A stretch of DNA of 64,000 nt, from NCBI GenBank assembly GCA_024516155.1, contig JAJJXM010000068.1:186001-250000 (forward strand), written 5' to 3'. The translations under genes were made by a program, and so were the position numbers. The DNA comes from Pyronema omphalodes (Eukaryota; Ascomycota; Pezizomycetes; Pezizales; Pyronemataceae). A model generated the notes under the pieces. The model had not been told where the DNA came from. It saw only the letters and a list, made by a program, of their open reading frames with translations, and did not search any database. Positions 32,868-44,345 of this stretch are shown piece by piece; within the stretch, counting starts at the first letter, position 1; each line of letters opens with the position of its first letter.

Positions 32868-35457
32868 GTAGTACATAGCACACATCTCACTCTCCCCCCT
32901 CCCTACCCCCTCCCCCCCGTTCGCCGCCATCTAATCGCCCATAAGTGCCGCGTTAGCTTTGTGGTGTTAGTTTGGTGTGTTAGCGTTTAATTTTAGTGTA
33001 TCAGATTGCAGCTCACATATTATAACCAATCATATGTTGTAGATACAGACGCCAGTGTGATTCATCAGACTTCATCCCTTTTTTTTTTCTCTCTCTCTGT
33101 CTTCTTTTGCCTCTCTCTGCCTTTGCCTTACCTCTGCCTTGCCTTCGCCTTTGTAAATTTTTGTCGGCTATTAGTCGCTACTCGCCGTGTTGCTGCCCTA
33201 TCTCCACTTTTTTTTTTCTTGTAAATTTGTCGGCGGCTTGCCGGGTCGGAGATGATACAGGAGCGTACATATGTACAGAACTGATGCACTTGGATGATAT
33301 GATATGATACAGGACCGTATTTTGATGCACTTGGAGCTGTTTGATATCGCCTAAATTCAACTTCCGGCGATTTTAAAAAATTTAAGCGTATGTACATATG
33401 TATACACATCAACAGGGAGTTAGTAAGGTGAGATGCACAAGGCGTTCGAAAATACGATGGATGGCCTGCCTGCCTTCCTGCCTGCCTGCCTAACACTCAA
33501 AGAAAAAAAAAGAAAACGAGGCCGTCGAAAAAAAAAAAAAAAAAAAAAGAAGATCCATATGGTGTTGCTCGCTCTACAAGGCCACCCCGCCTGCCCCGAT
33601 CCCCGACCAATCCATCCGTCGCCCACCCGCCGCCGCAAATTTAGGTTTTTTTTTTTCTGTTCGTCTTTAAATGCCAAGAAGACTAACCTGTAGCTACTAT
33701 CAACTAATGATCTTGGCGTCACTGATACCAACACGCCATCCCATCGCTCATCCCTTCTGGCTAGTACTACTACTACTTACAACCCATACCTTAAGCACCT
33801 TGTACGTACTGTACCCTGTAACGCGCAATCCATACACGCACCACGCACCACCACCACCACCATCACTACGACCACACACCACACACCCTCCACCCTCCAC
33901 CCCCCCCCCCCACCCCCGCGCAAGCCGATAAGCCCCAACTGCCTGACTGCCTACGAGCCACCGTACCGTACCGTATCGACCGATCCGACCGGGAAGACTT
34001 ATGATTCCATCGACGACGACGACGCTTACAATTAGATAACCCCTTGCACCTGACCTTACCTTACCTCGACGTCGAACGGGTTCGAGTTACGTTAAAGACT
34101 TTATTGGAGAGAAGTTAAAAAAGAACAGATAGAAGAGGAAAGAAGGGTAGAAGAAAAGAGAATAGGAGAAGAAGAAGAATAGAAAATCTATACAGGAGAG
34201 CACTTGCGGAAAAACAAAAAATAAGCAGAGTGACTCTTACCTTTGGCTTTCTGCAATCTGCACTGCAATAACACCTGAACTGGTTGTTGCAGGACAGTCG
34301 AAGAGAATCTCGAAGCTGCTGGAACAGTATACAAAAATATAAAATTTTTACAAAGCAGCAGAATATCTTTTTTTATTTTTTTTCTTCCTTTCTGTCAAAG
34401 TTTGTTGTATCAGCCAGCCAGCCAGGCAGCCTGTAAGTGCGCCCGCTGCAGCAGCCTTCCACGAGGAGGACTGCAATACACCGCCCATAAGCAATCAGAC
34501 ATAGGTCGATGGCTCTCTTCCCCTACCCCCACTTACCCGCCACCATTGACATTTACAAATTGCATCCACCCAGTTATTGTGTTAACAGACGTTTTTCGAC
34601 ATTGTCTCGATCTCTTGGACTTGTCTTTGTCGATCCATAGAGTTAGTAACTCTACACTCGCTGATTATTCTTTCGTCAACAGAAAAAATCGAGAGTGTAG
34701 CACTTGCGTTGTTTCTGTACGTTTGTATATCTGTGTATTGCTGAGATCAGTTGTTGTAACCCATCCAATAACTGCCCTTTTTCGCCTCTGTCGTACTCAT
34801 TCAACAATAACTGCCCTTCCTGCCTCCGTCATATACCTGCCTGCCTGCCTGCTCTGCCCTGTCCTGGCCCCCCGTCCCCCGTCCCCCCTCCCTCCTCCCC
34901 CCCAGCCCCACCCCAGCTCACATCTCTCGATCCCAGTCGACCCCCTCCCCTCCCTCCCATCAGCTATCCATCCATAGATACCCAGTGCAAGAAGGACCCC
35001 CCCAGACAAACCCCTTCCCACACCATCTCTCTCGCACCCTACTACTGCTGCTTGCTCTTCTCCCATCCATCCATCCCATCCCACTCCCGCGTCACCCAGC
35101 GAGATCCGCTACTCTAACACCAGCAGCAGCAGCAGCAGCAGAACCCATCCCAACCCAACCCAAATCAAATCAACCCAACGCAACGCAACCTGCCCATCCA
35201 TCTGATCATCTAGCTGATCTTAACAGCCACAGGACCACAGGTTCGACAAAAAAAGACCCAAACTAGGGATATTTTTCTCACTAGAGTCCCATCCATATTC
35301 CGACTAGGACTGCTAGACAGACCCGCTTGAAAAAAAAAAAAGACCCGGAGTCAACCTTGCCCACCACACTTGCAAGGACTCAAGGACGGACTATCAGATC
35401 AGCCCGACTCAACCCCCCCCTCCCCTCATCCTCATCCCTCCCTCCCAGACTATACCA

Positions 35458-35482
35458 CCCCCCCCCCCCCCCCCCCCCCCCC
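35458..35482. repeat. poly-C tract, 25 nt
   Basis: Uninterrupted C run in the leader of the Gln-rich gene; a similar 15-nt run lies at 35597-35611. G4/i-motif potential is likely, and length is prone to assembly error. Confidence 0.85.
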
Positions 35483-35916
35483 GTCACTCTTCCTCCACCA
35501 GGACTTCCACCTGCTGCGCACACTAAGGGTTACTATCTTCTTTTGTCTACGACCCTCGTTTTCCTTTCTCCATCTCCATCTGAACCTAACCTAACACCCC
35601 CCCCCCCCCCCGCTCTCCCCTCGTCCAGTTCCTGCTGGCATCGCCATATACCATCTACCAACCTACCTACCACCTACCTACCTACCTACCTAACCTCCAA
35701 AGCCATACCAACCCCAGAGCAATCCCTCCATCCATCCTTCCACCCATACCCAGCCCAGAGCCATACCAACCCCAGAGTCGTCCGTCCGTACCCAAACCAA
35801 ACCCCGTTGTCGCCAGCCATACCATACCATAAACCCTCGCTCGCACTCGCACCGCACGACGCACAATCCCCGTAACTGCCTTCCCGGGAGCACCCTCGTC
35901 GCCCAGAGAGAGCATC

Positions 35917-36042
35917 ATGTCACATCAACCAGTGGGTGGGTATAAGGAGCAGTCGGCCACAGACACCAGTGCTCCGCAGCACCCCGGCCATTCCGTTCTG
36001 CAACGACACCAACCACAACCAGCGAACGGAGGGGGGATCAAC

Positions 36043-36077
<35 letters not shown>

Positions 36078-39000
36078 GCAAAAGAAGGCTCAGGCTCAGG
36101 CACAGGCACAGCAACACGCTCAACAGCACGGCGGTCGTCCTCAATTGCCACAGCACCCGCAGCAGCAGCAACAGCAGCCAGGACACCCCGCATACGCTCA
36201 ACATCCGCCGTCTCATCAGCCTGCCTTCCAGAGCTCTCCCGGTGTCCCAGGTCCTCAACCGGGTCAACAACAGCAGCAACACGTCCAGCAGCAACAGCAG
36301 CAGCAGCAAGTTCCTCAACAGGTTCAGCAGCAACAACCGGGTCAACAGCAACAGCCCGTTCAAGGTCAGCCCCAGCAACCGCAGCAGCAGCAGTCTGCTC
36401 AACAGCCGGAGATTCCTTACTTTGCTCATCAATCACCTTACGGAACAGCTGCTACTGCTACTACCACTTATCCTCCTCCAGGTATGTTGATCCATTATCT
36501 CCGTTTCTTTTTTTGCATGTTCGTTCTCGTATTCGTTTTTTTTCATGTCCGATCGTTTTTGTCGGGTTTTCTCATTTTTTGCGGTATCTTCATGTCCGAT
36601 CACTTTTATCGGATTTTCTGATGTTCCTTTCGTCATGTTCCATCACCCTGTTCTGTCCCACTTTCTCATCCCCCCTCTCCCCCCCCCAGTCCCATCACGC
36701 TGTTCCACTTCTCATCCCCCATCACGCCCCATCACCCCCACCCCCCCCGGTCGTATTCCTTAGCCAGATGCTCCCCACCCACCCATCCCATCCCCACTCC
36801 CCTCCCACCCCCCCCCCCCCTGGCAGCCCTGGTCCACACCACACCATCGCCCACCTGCCTGTAAATAATACCCATGTTAGCTGTGTCCCTTGATTCATCC
36901 GTCATTAGAACTCTAACGGTATCTGTCATCGTCTGTGGCCCCAGAATATACTTACCTCCCCCTCCCCCTCTCATCCCAAGAATAAAACCACCCCTTCCCT
37001 TTCCCTTTAACTCTTGGCTCCTCCCCCCGACTCCCTGCACATCATCCCTCCTCGCCGAACAGTTAAACCCCCATCGTCCGTGTCTCCCCCCCCCAAAGCT
37101 ACTAGCTAGCCACCATCCATCCCTTCCACACTGCAGTAGTTCGCAAGTCCGACGCGTCTGCGCGTGAAGCTGAAAGACGACCGACCGATCGATTCAATTC
37201 AACCTTATTCCCCTCCCCTCCCTCGCGTTACCGTCATTGACGACACTCGATACTTAACGTCAACTTTCTTTCCATTAATTGTTCTAACACATCTTCTCTA
37301 TTAGCTGAAGGAGCAGATCTTATGGCAACTCACACTATGAACCGTCCTACCTACCCCCCGATATACCATACTACCCAGAACAACTCGCCTGCTTCTGTCG
37401 CTTCGCCGCCCGGGGGAGACCACCGCTCCGTCTACCAGCAGCAGCCAATGCAGAACCCAATGTACAGCTATCAACAGTACCAGCAGCCCACTGCTGGTCC
37501 CCCACCCTACATGGGCCAGCAACACCCGCAGCATATGCAGAACCAGCAGCCAATGTTGCTGTCGCATGCGCAGAATCAGACTATGACTCCGCCGCAGCCG
37601 CAGCATCATCATCAGCAGGTTGCTCCGAGCCCCTCGGCGGCTCCTAAGATGCCTCAGCAGCATCAGCAAGCACCTGTTCACAAAGCCTCTCCAGGTACGG
37701 CACCTCCGTCTTCTGGCAGTAATAAGACCAGCTCAATCAACCCAAATGCAGCACCAGGCCCCATCCCTGCCACTACACCCCTCGTTGTTCGTCAAGACCA
37801 GAATGGTGTGCAGTGGATCATGTTCGAATACTCTCGCGACAGAATCAAGATGGAGTACACAATTCGATGTGATGTCGCTTCCGTAAACGTCGACGCTTTG
37901 TCGCCAGAGTTCAAGACCGAAAACTGCGTATACCCTAGAGCTTGCTGTAGCAAAGATCAGTACCGTGGTAACAGGTTGGTATATGAGACGGAGTGTAACT
38001 CGGTTGGTTGGGCATTGGCAGAGCTAAACCCCCCTCTTCGTGGAAAGCGTGGGTTGATCCAGAGAGCGGTGGACAGTTGGCGGAATTCGAACCAGGACCC
38101 TCGTTTGAGGAGTAGACGAGTTCGAAGAATGGCTAAGCTTAACAACCGCAAAGCGACACCTCAGGCTAACCAGGCTCACCTCGGCGCCGGAGCTCCCGGA
38201 GTTCAAGCTCTTCCATCGTCTTCCGTTCAAACTGGACTGTTGAAGGGCCCCAGCAACCTCATGCCTCCAACCGGACAGCAATTGCACCACCACCACACTG
38301 CGACTGCTGACAACTCTGGAGCCACCACTAATGGAGACGACGAGATGGGTGCTATGCTCCAGGGTCACCAGCACTCTCAGCAGCCAGCTTACGCCAATGT
38401 CCAGAACCACCTGACTTCTGGAGACAACTCCCGTTCAACTTCTGGCCACCTTTCGCCTGCTGTCGGAGGAGACGAGTTTGGTAACACTCATGCCCATGCC
38501 CACCATCACCACCAGCCGGGCCCCACTAGCGGAGACGACATTCGCCCCCGTCATGTCTTCAACAATGGATACCCGACTTCCTACCCGTCGCAGAACGTCG
38601 GAGGACCTTCCATGGCCCCTCCCATGCATCACGGAATGGACCCCATGGGTCCGTCAACCAGCGCACCTAACGCCGTAGCGACTTCGACACCCCCAGTGAG
38701 CAACACATCTTTGTTTGGCGATATTCCCGAGCACAAACGCCGTAAGTTTATCCTTGTGGACGATCCGCACCGTGGCTCACGCGTGCGCGTCCGCGTTATG
38801 CTTGATCAGGTCCATATGCAAGAGATTCCAGATTCGTATCGGAAGTCCAACTCGGTCTACCCCCGGTCATTCATCTCGAGTCAAGAAGAGCTGGACAACA
38901 ATGGAACAGAGATCCACACTCAAGTGGTAGTTCCTATGCTGGACGGCACTAATATGACCGTTCCGACCCCGCCACCCTCGAGCGCAAAGAGAAAGAAGGA

Positions 39001-39290
39001 AAACGACTTGAACGAGCTGGGATATCGTATGTCGTGGAGCCAGTCGAGGGTTTTTGCGGGGCGGACAATGTTCCTGCAGCGAGCCTGTAAGTAGAGTCTT
39101 TTCCGGATGGGTAGTGGGGGGTGATGCTAATCAACCAGCAGTGGATGCCTATCGTAATAAGATGCGCAGCAGCATGATGGCCGCAGGAACTGACGTCATG
39201 AGCTCGGCACCTCATCTCGAGACACGTGTTGGAAAACGTAAATGGATGGATAGAACTCGACGCTCCCGCGGTGCCGCCTCTTCCAACTAA
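35917..39290 (+). CDS. Gln-rich fungal protein with two copies of a conserved domain (DUF8032-like)
   Basis: 832 aa from three exons: 35917-36481, 37305-39086, 39139-39290. Intron 1 is unusually long (823 nt, GTATGT...TTAG, CTAAC branch site); intron 2 is 52 nt (GTAAGT...CCAG). The N-terminal third is poly-Gln interspersed with Pro/His, encoded by CAG/CAA runs. Residues about 350-475 form a conserved block (WIMFEYSRDRIKMEYTIRCD, then CVYPRA, GWALAELNP and a basic tail). A second related block lies at about 660-800 (RKFILVDDPHRGSRVRVRVM, NSVYPRSF, LGYRMSWSQSRVFAGR, then VDAYRNKMR). The shared pattern (beta-rich start, (C/S)VYPR, GW/GY..., basic end) suggests an internal domain duplication. I associate it with a fungal domain of unknown function (DUF8032, from memory). 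A basic C-terminus (GKRKWMDRTRRSRG) could be a nuclear localisation signal. Poly-Gln plus basic domains suggests a transcriptional or RNA role; no function is proven. Confidence 0.85.
36482..37304 (+). other. long first intron (823 nt), C/T-rich
   Basis: Intron of the Gln-rich gene. It contains two copies of a CATGTCCGATC...TTTT...TCGG segment (about 36544 and 36590), repeated CCCCATCAC words and a C13 run (36808-36820). An in-frame ATG lies 17 nt into the next exon (37322), so a transcript starting inside the intron would give a protein lacking the poly-Gln region. Confidence 0.6.
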
Positions 39291-40303
39291 AATACTCGCG
39301 ATAAACAACGATTTTACTCGATTTATTTCCAACATTGATGATGTACCACCCTTTTTAGATTTCTTATTTTTTTAACCGTACAAGGGGGCGGGACCGGTTC
39401 TAGGTTGGTTGGATTGGAGCAAAATTTCGGGTTTTTCTGAGTGTTTGCATTTGGGTTCGGTCGTCACTATTACATCCGTATACACCACACAAATGTCTTG
39501 TTTTTCCTTTGTTACTCTATATCTTCTTGTGTGTCGTTTCTTGTCTTTTTTTCGTGGTTATCCACGAGGTGGGTTGGGTTTTGCAGTTTGTTCAGGCAGA
39601 AAAGCTTACATGTACTCTGTTCTTTTTACTGTTTTTTTTTTCTTATGGTATTTCGGTTGGGTAGGGGAATGGGGGTTAGGCGAAGGTCTTATTGGTGTTC
39701 GGTGTTCACCGAGATGGGTTTTCTATCTTGAGGGTATGGTCTTTAGGGCGACTTGAGGTTGCTCTTTGTGATCTTTCCTGAAAGATATTGAAAACCAGGA
39801 TGCAGTGCTGTATATCCTTTTATGTCGTCATGTCCTTTTTTTCCCCTTATTTTTGTTTTTTTATTGTCACCTTGTAACCGTCATGTGTTCAGTTGATATG
39901 GGTCTTGTTTTTTTTTTTCTTTCTTTTTTCTATTTTTCTTCTTTTTGCAATGATTTTGCTGTTGATGCTTTTTTTATTTTTTTGTTCGCGCGGCGTCGTT
40001 TATATATCACTACTGATTTGTTTTTTCTTTCTTTTTTTGTTGTTTTGTTGGAATGCTATGGAATGGAATATGAAGGATATGGGATACGGGAAAGAACAAA
40101 GATGGAAATAAGCAAGGATGGAAAGATGAGATGGAAGATGGAAGGTGGAAGATGTGATACCCCCCCCCCCCCCCCCCTATGGCAAGACAAGATTGTATTA
40201 GTGTTTTGGATCGATTGGATAGGATAGGATAGGATGAATGAGATGATTTCATGACTTGCGAATTTCTGAATTCTGAATTCTGGATTGTGAATTACTTTTA
40301 TCT

Positions 40304-40424
40304 GGGATTGTGAGGTTGAGATTTGGGGTTGGGATTGTGAGGTTGAGATTTGTGTGGGGGGTTGAGATTTGGGGTTGAGATTTGGGGTTGGGATTTCGGG
40401 TTGGGATTTGGGGTTGGGATTTGT
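40304..40424. repeat. GGTTGRGATTTG G-rich minisatellite
   Basis: Degenerate head-to-tail GGGTTGGGATTT / GGGTTGAGATTT units of about 12 nt. It is superficially telomere-like but lies internally and is too degenerate to be telomeric. Confidence 0.8.
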
Positions 40425-40840
40425 GATAATGCTGCGGATAAGGTGAATTGAATTATTATGATTCTGCTGGGTGGATTATATGCTATGCTATGGTGATTGG
40501 ATTCTGGATTCTGGATTCTGAACTGAATCAAGAAGAAAAAATATCGTTCAACTTAACTAGCTTCCTTCACCTCTAACTTTCCCGTACCATACCTTCCCTC
40601 CCCATACCGTACCTTCCCATACCTTTCCTTCCCTTCCCATATCTTCCCTAACCTTCCCTTACCCACCTACCCTCGGAGATAAATCTTGATATGATAGATA
40701 TGTACATATGTTTTTGAACACCCGGTCAACCCAATGATTATCCTGATTATATTAACGGTTAACAGAGCTGAGAGCTGAGAGATGGGGATGGGAATGTTGG
40801 CTTTGTTGTTGAGTATTGTAGTGTGATATGGAAATGATAC

Positions 40841-40925
40841 GGGTGGAAGTTGTGGGTGGAAGTTGTGGGTGGAAGTTGTGGGTGGAAGTTGTGGGTGGAA
40901 GTTGTGGGTGGAAGTTGTGGGTGGA
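40841..40925. repeat. 13-bp minisatellite (GGTGGAAGTTGTG)
   Basis: About 6.5 near-perfect copies. It passes directly into a 15-nt GATACGGGTGGWRAT repeat (about 40926-40997). Confidence 0.9.
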
Positions 40926-41039
40926 GATGATGGGGGTGGTAATGATACGGGTGGAGATGATACGGGTGGTAATGATACGGGTGGAGATGATGTGGGGAGA
41001 AATTGTTATGTATGGATTATGAGGGTTGTGTTATGTGTG

Positions 41040-41165
41040 GTATAAATATTAGATGGTATAAATATTAGATGGTATAAACACTGGATGGTATAAACATTGC
41101 ATCAACATCCCATCCAAAATATCCCATCCAAAATATCCCATCCAAAATATCCCATCCAAAATATC
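41040..41165. repeat. 16-bp and 14-bp minisatellites, adjacent
   Basis: GTATAAATATTAGATG units (41040-41100, slightly degenerate) are followed by ATCCCATCCAAAAT units (about 41107-41165). Confidence 0.85.
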
Positions 41166-41310
41166 AAATCTCCATAAACACAGCACCTTACATCACCCAC
41201 CCATCAAGCACCCATCAAGCACCCATCACCCACCGCACCTTGCATCAAACACCCATCCACCACCCATCAAACACCCATCCACCATTCACCCGCAAATTTA
41301 TTACAGAATC

Positions 41311-41486
41311 CGCACAGAAACCGTACAGAAACCGCACATAAACCGCACAGAAACCGCACAGAAACCGCACAGAAACCGCGCAGAAACCGCGTAGAAATAG
41401 AACGGACGGACGAACGGAGGGACGGATGGAGGGACGGAGGGAGGGAGGGATGGAGGGAGGGAGGGATGGAGGGAGGGATGGAGGGA
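41311..41486. repeat. 11-bp minisatellite followed by a GGGA/GGAC-rich array
   Basis: CGCACAGAAAC units (41311-41396) pass into GGACGGA/GGGAGGGATGGA repeats (41401-41486), purine-only except for occasional C and T. Confidence 0.85.
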
Positions 41487-41623
41487 ATAAAATATTGGTC
41501 AAATACTGGACCGATGATTGTGAAGTAGTGAAGCAGTGCAGAAGTGGAGAAGTGGAGTTGTGAAGTATATGTATATATAGCTAAATACCAAGTTCTTTAT
41601 AGATCATAGATCATAGAGATACA

Positions 41624-41727
41624 GGATAATAGATAATAGATAATAGATAATAGATAATAGATAATAGATAATAGATTATAGATAATAGATAATAGATAAT
41701 AGATCATAGATAATAGATAATAGATAA
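41624..41727. repeat. TAATAGA 7-bp tandem repeat
   Basis: About 14 copies with two or three single-base interruptions (ATTATAG, ATCATAG). Confidence 0.9.
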
Positions 41728-44107
41728 GAAAGATACAGGATGCATAGTATGGTATGTTATAAACCAATCCCGCCATAGATCATAAGCTGCAATGACATGT
41801 ATTACGATGAGGTGGTTATAGAAGGCTATAGAAGGATGGTATATAATGCATTGGAGATATGTTGGAAGACGAGGATACCGGGATAAGGTATAGGTTACAG
41901 CCGGGTGTGGTGTGCTGTGGTGGGGGTTATGGGATGGTGGGGGCTTGTGGGATCGTGGGGGCTTGTGGGATCGTGGGTTATGGAATGGTGGAATTTACTG
42001 GCGTTAAGGCTCGGGGAATGGGGCTTTGGGCTCGAGACTTCGGGTTTGGGGAATGGAATATGGAGGTTTGATGGAAAGAGGGAAAGAAAGCTAGGAAGGA
42101 TTAATGATTTGGGGTTGGGGTTGGGGTTTAGTTACCTTCCCTTTACTTTTTTCTTGCTTTTTTGGTCTTTGGTCTTTGTCTTGGTTTGAACAAGGGGGAT
42201 TTCTTGATGGATATATGAATATATGAATATATCACTGGATGACCTGGGGATATATCTATCAGCATGATACTTTGTGTTGATCTATCATCTGGAAGTTATA
42301 TATGACTTCCTTACTGGAATGAGTATATAGGTTTGATGGAGATGGACTTGGAGTTTGGTAGGATTAAGGAGATGAATGAATGAATGGGTGGATGGATATA
42401 TCCATAGTCTCGGAATCCCCAGGTTCCCCAGGTTCCCCAAGTTCCCCAGTATCCCCGCCCCCCGGACTCCCCATTCTCACCAGTGACCAGTGAAATACAA
42501 TACTTTAAAAACTAGCCACACAATCTTCACCAGTAGCAGGAACAGACAAAAAAAACCGCAACGGTGGTGAATACATAAACACCACCACTACATACCATAA
42601 CCAAGAACCAAGAACCGAGTTTAATTTACAAAAAACCATCATTCGGAAAAAAAAAAATAAGGATTGGATTTTAGGTAAATATAAATAAAATATATATAAC
42701 TATTATTATAATTGAATCATACGCTGAATGAGGCCTAAAAGGCGAATGCAGGAAGCCCGTAGAAAGTTTCAGATATTTTGAACCTTCTTTTTTGTTTTTT
42801 GATAGTCATATATACACCAATTGGAAAGTTCGAACTTATTAATATCTTGAGGGAATATTTAGAGAATTATTTCTTCATTCGTTTATTCGTTCATTGGATA
42901 CTCTTGGTCTAGTCCCCGGGTTCATGGATAGGATTTAGAGTTCAGTGTTGGTTTCAGATGCATGTCATATTAACCCATCAGTCCACGCGGTAGGTTCATA
43001 CAATGAAGCGGCATGAAAAGGAACGGGGGATGCGATGCAACGTAATGAGATGGAGCAGTTCTGGAAGGTATAACATGCGCTGGAAGATGCGGAATAAGTC
43101 AGAGCCCGGATCAGCGGCTATGTTGTGATGAGCATTGAGAATCGAGGAATAAGGAATCGGGAATCAGGAATAATAATAACTACCGGCGTCAGGGCTTTGG
43201 CGCAGGAAATGGGATATTTTGCGGATGATGATGACGGTGAAGATGGAAGCCTCGTAATTGTTGCTGATGATTTGTCCTCTTTTACTTCTAGAGGAATTTT
43301 TGATGCCGTGGATTTACCGCGGCTGACCTTCCTTCGAAATAAAAAAAGCAAAAACTGATGCATTTGCATTTGCATTTGCATTCGCAGTCAAAGTTAAAGT
43401 TACAGTTGAGGATCACTTTTTTTCTTATTCTTTCCTTTTTTTGATCCATTTCCGGCAGCGTTAACGTTGAAAGGTACCGACTTGAAGGCGGTGAAAATGC
43501 TGTCATGAAAAACATCGATCATATTCTACGTGTTCCTCTTTTTTTCCTTCTAGCTTCAGCCCTATTTCATCAGAGCCTTTCCCTGGAGTAGTGGCGATCC
43601 AGATCATGAATAATGAGTTTAGCTGAGTGTTCCTGTGAGCAGGGGTTGGGTGTCTTTTGCTGATAACTTAGCTGTACATACATGTGTGGAAGTAGGAATT
43701 CCTTCCCATGCCCCACGCCTTTTTTTCGGTCCGAATATGTACGGTTCTAGATATCTGTAGCAAACCTTCTTTTTGATACTCCAATCAGATGAGATATGAG
43801 TTTGCCAGCCGAGTTATATGTAGGCTATCATGTACCGAACCGTTATGGGACGGAAGAACGGGAGAACGGGAGGGAGGGTATGCCGCTGCCGACTTTGATA
43901 GGACTGACAGCTCGGATGAATGATTACTTACTCCGGCGTGGGATTCTATGCGGGCTTTGCAGAATCCGTTTCAGGAATTGCTGGAGGCTTAGGGCTGATG
44001 AGGTCGAGATGAGGGGAGGTTATTGGTGCTCGGGTGCTGGTTCGAAGGATCTTCACAGTGTGGGGTTTCATGTTCGAGAATTCTCATAGCCGGTTCTGGA
44101 AATTATC

Positions 44108-44345
44108 TATTGGGTGGTTTTGAGGTTGAGATTTAGATGCACATATCGACAGCCTTGAAAAGTGGAAGAAAGATACAAGATTCTGTTCATTCATTGCTTC
44201 AATCCCGGTCCAGTTAGTTTGTGCTTATTGGGTGATTTTGGGGTTTAGATTCAACTATCTTCAGAGAGCCTCGGAAAGTGTAAAGCAGGTGAAAGATGTC
44301 AGTATCTTCATTTCTTCTCCAATTCCAGTTCGAACTCGTTCAACA
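44108..44345. repeat. diverged tandem duplication, about 119-bp period
   Basis: Units start TATTGGGTGGTTTTGAGG (44108) and TTATTGGGTGATTTTGGGG (about 44227). They continue with aligned words (GCCTTGAAAAGTG / GCCTCGGAAAGTG, GAAAGAT, CAATCCCGGTCCAG / CAATTCCAGTTCG). Many differences are transitions. A further fragment with AGTATCT...CTTCTACTCCCG near 44483 may be a third remnant. Confidence 0.6.

Larger units (their letters stand above)
31081..35916 (+). promoter_or_regulatory. low-complexity, increasingly C/T-rich upstream region of the Gln-rich gene
   Basis: No supported gene. The region contains a G15 run (31676-31690), a 19-bp minisatellite (32268-32329), (CAT)n(CAG)n (32812-32867), an A20-type run (about 33529-33548) and, from about 33.7 kb, almost continuous pyrimidine-rich DNA with C runs of 25 nt (35458-35482) and 15 nt (35597-35611). 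The last 2 kb probably contain the 5' UTR and promoter of the gene at 35917. Open frames here (for example 35327-35875) are Pro/Ser/Thr-rich and reflect composition. Confidence 0.5.
39291..42500. other. 3' flank and minisatellite field
   Basis: No gene. T-rich DNA (39.4-40.05 kb) is followed by a C18 run (40160-40177) and then a succession of unrelated short tandem repeats up to about 41.73 kb, itemised separately. From 42.1 to 42.48 kb there is G-rich, then C-rich simple sequence with CCCCAGGTT repeats. Confidence 0.6.

Noticed and set aside
34402..35875. Pro/Ser/Thr-rich frames in the C/T-rich leader
   Set aside because: All three frames are similarly biased by the pyrimidine tracts; several start codons are non-ATG.
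35920..36436. Long minus-strand frames rich in Leu or Ala/Val opposite the poly-Gln region
   Set aside because: Antisense reading of CAG/CAA repeats of a well-supported plus-strand exon.
40304..40424. Internal telomere-like repeat
   Set aside because: GGGTTGGGATTT/GGGTTGAGATTT units are degenerate and not the TTAGGG unit usual in filamentous fungi.
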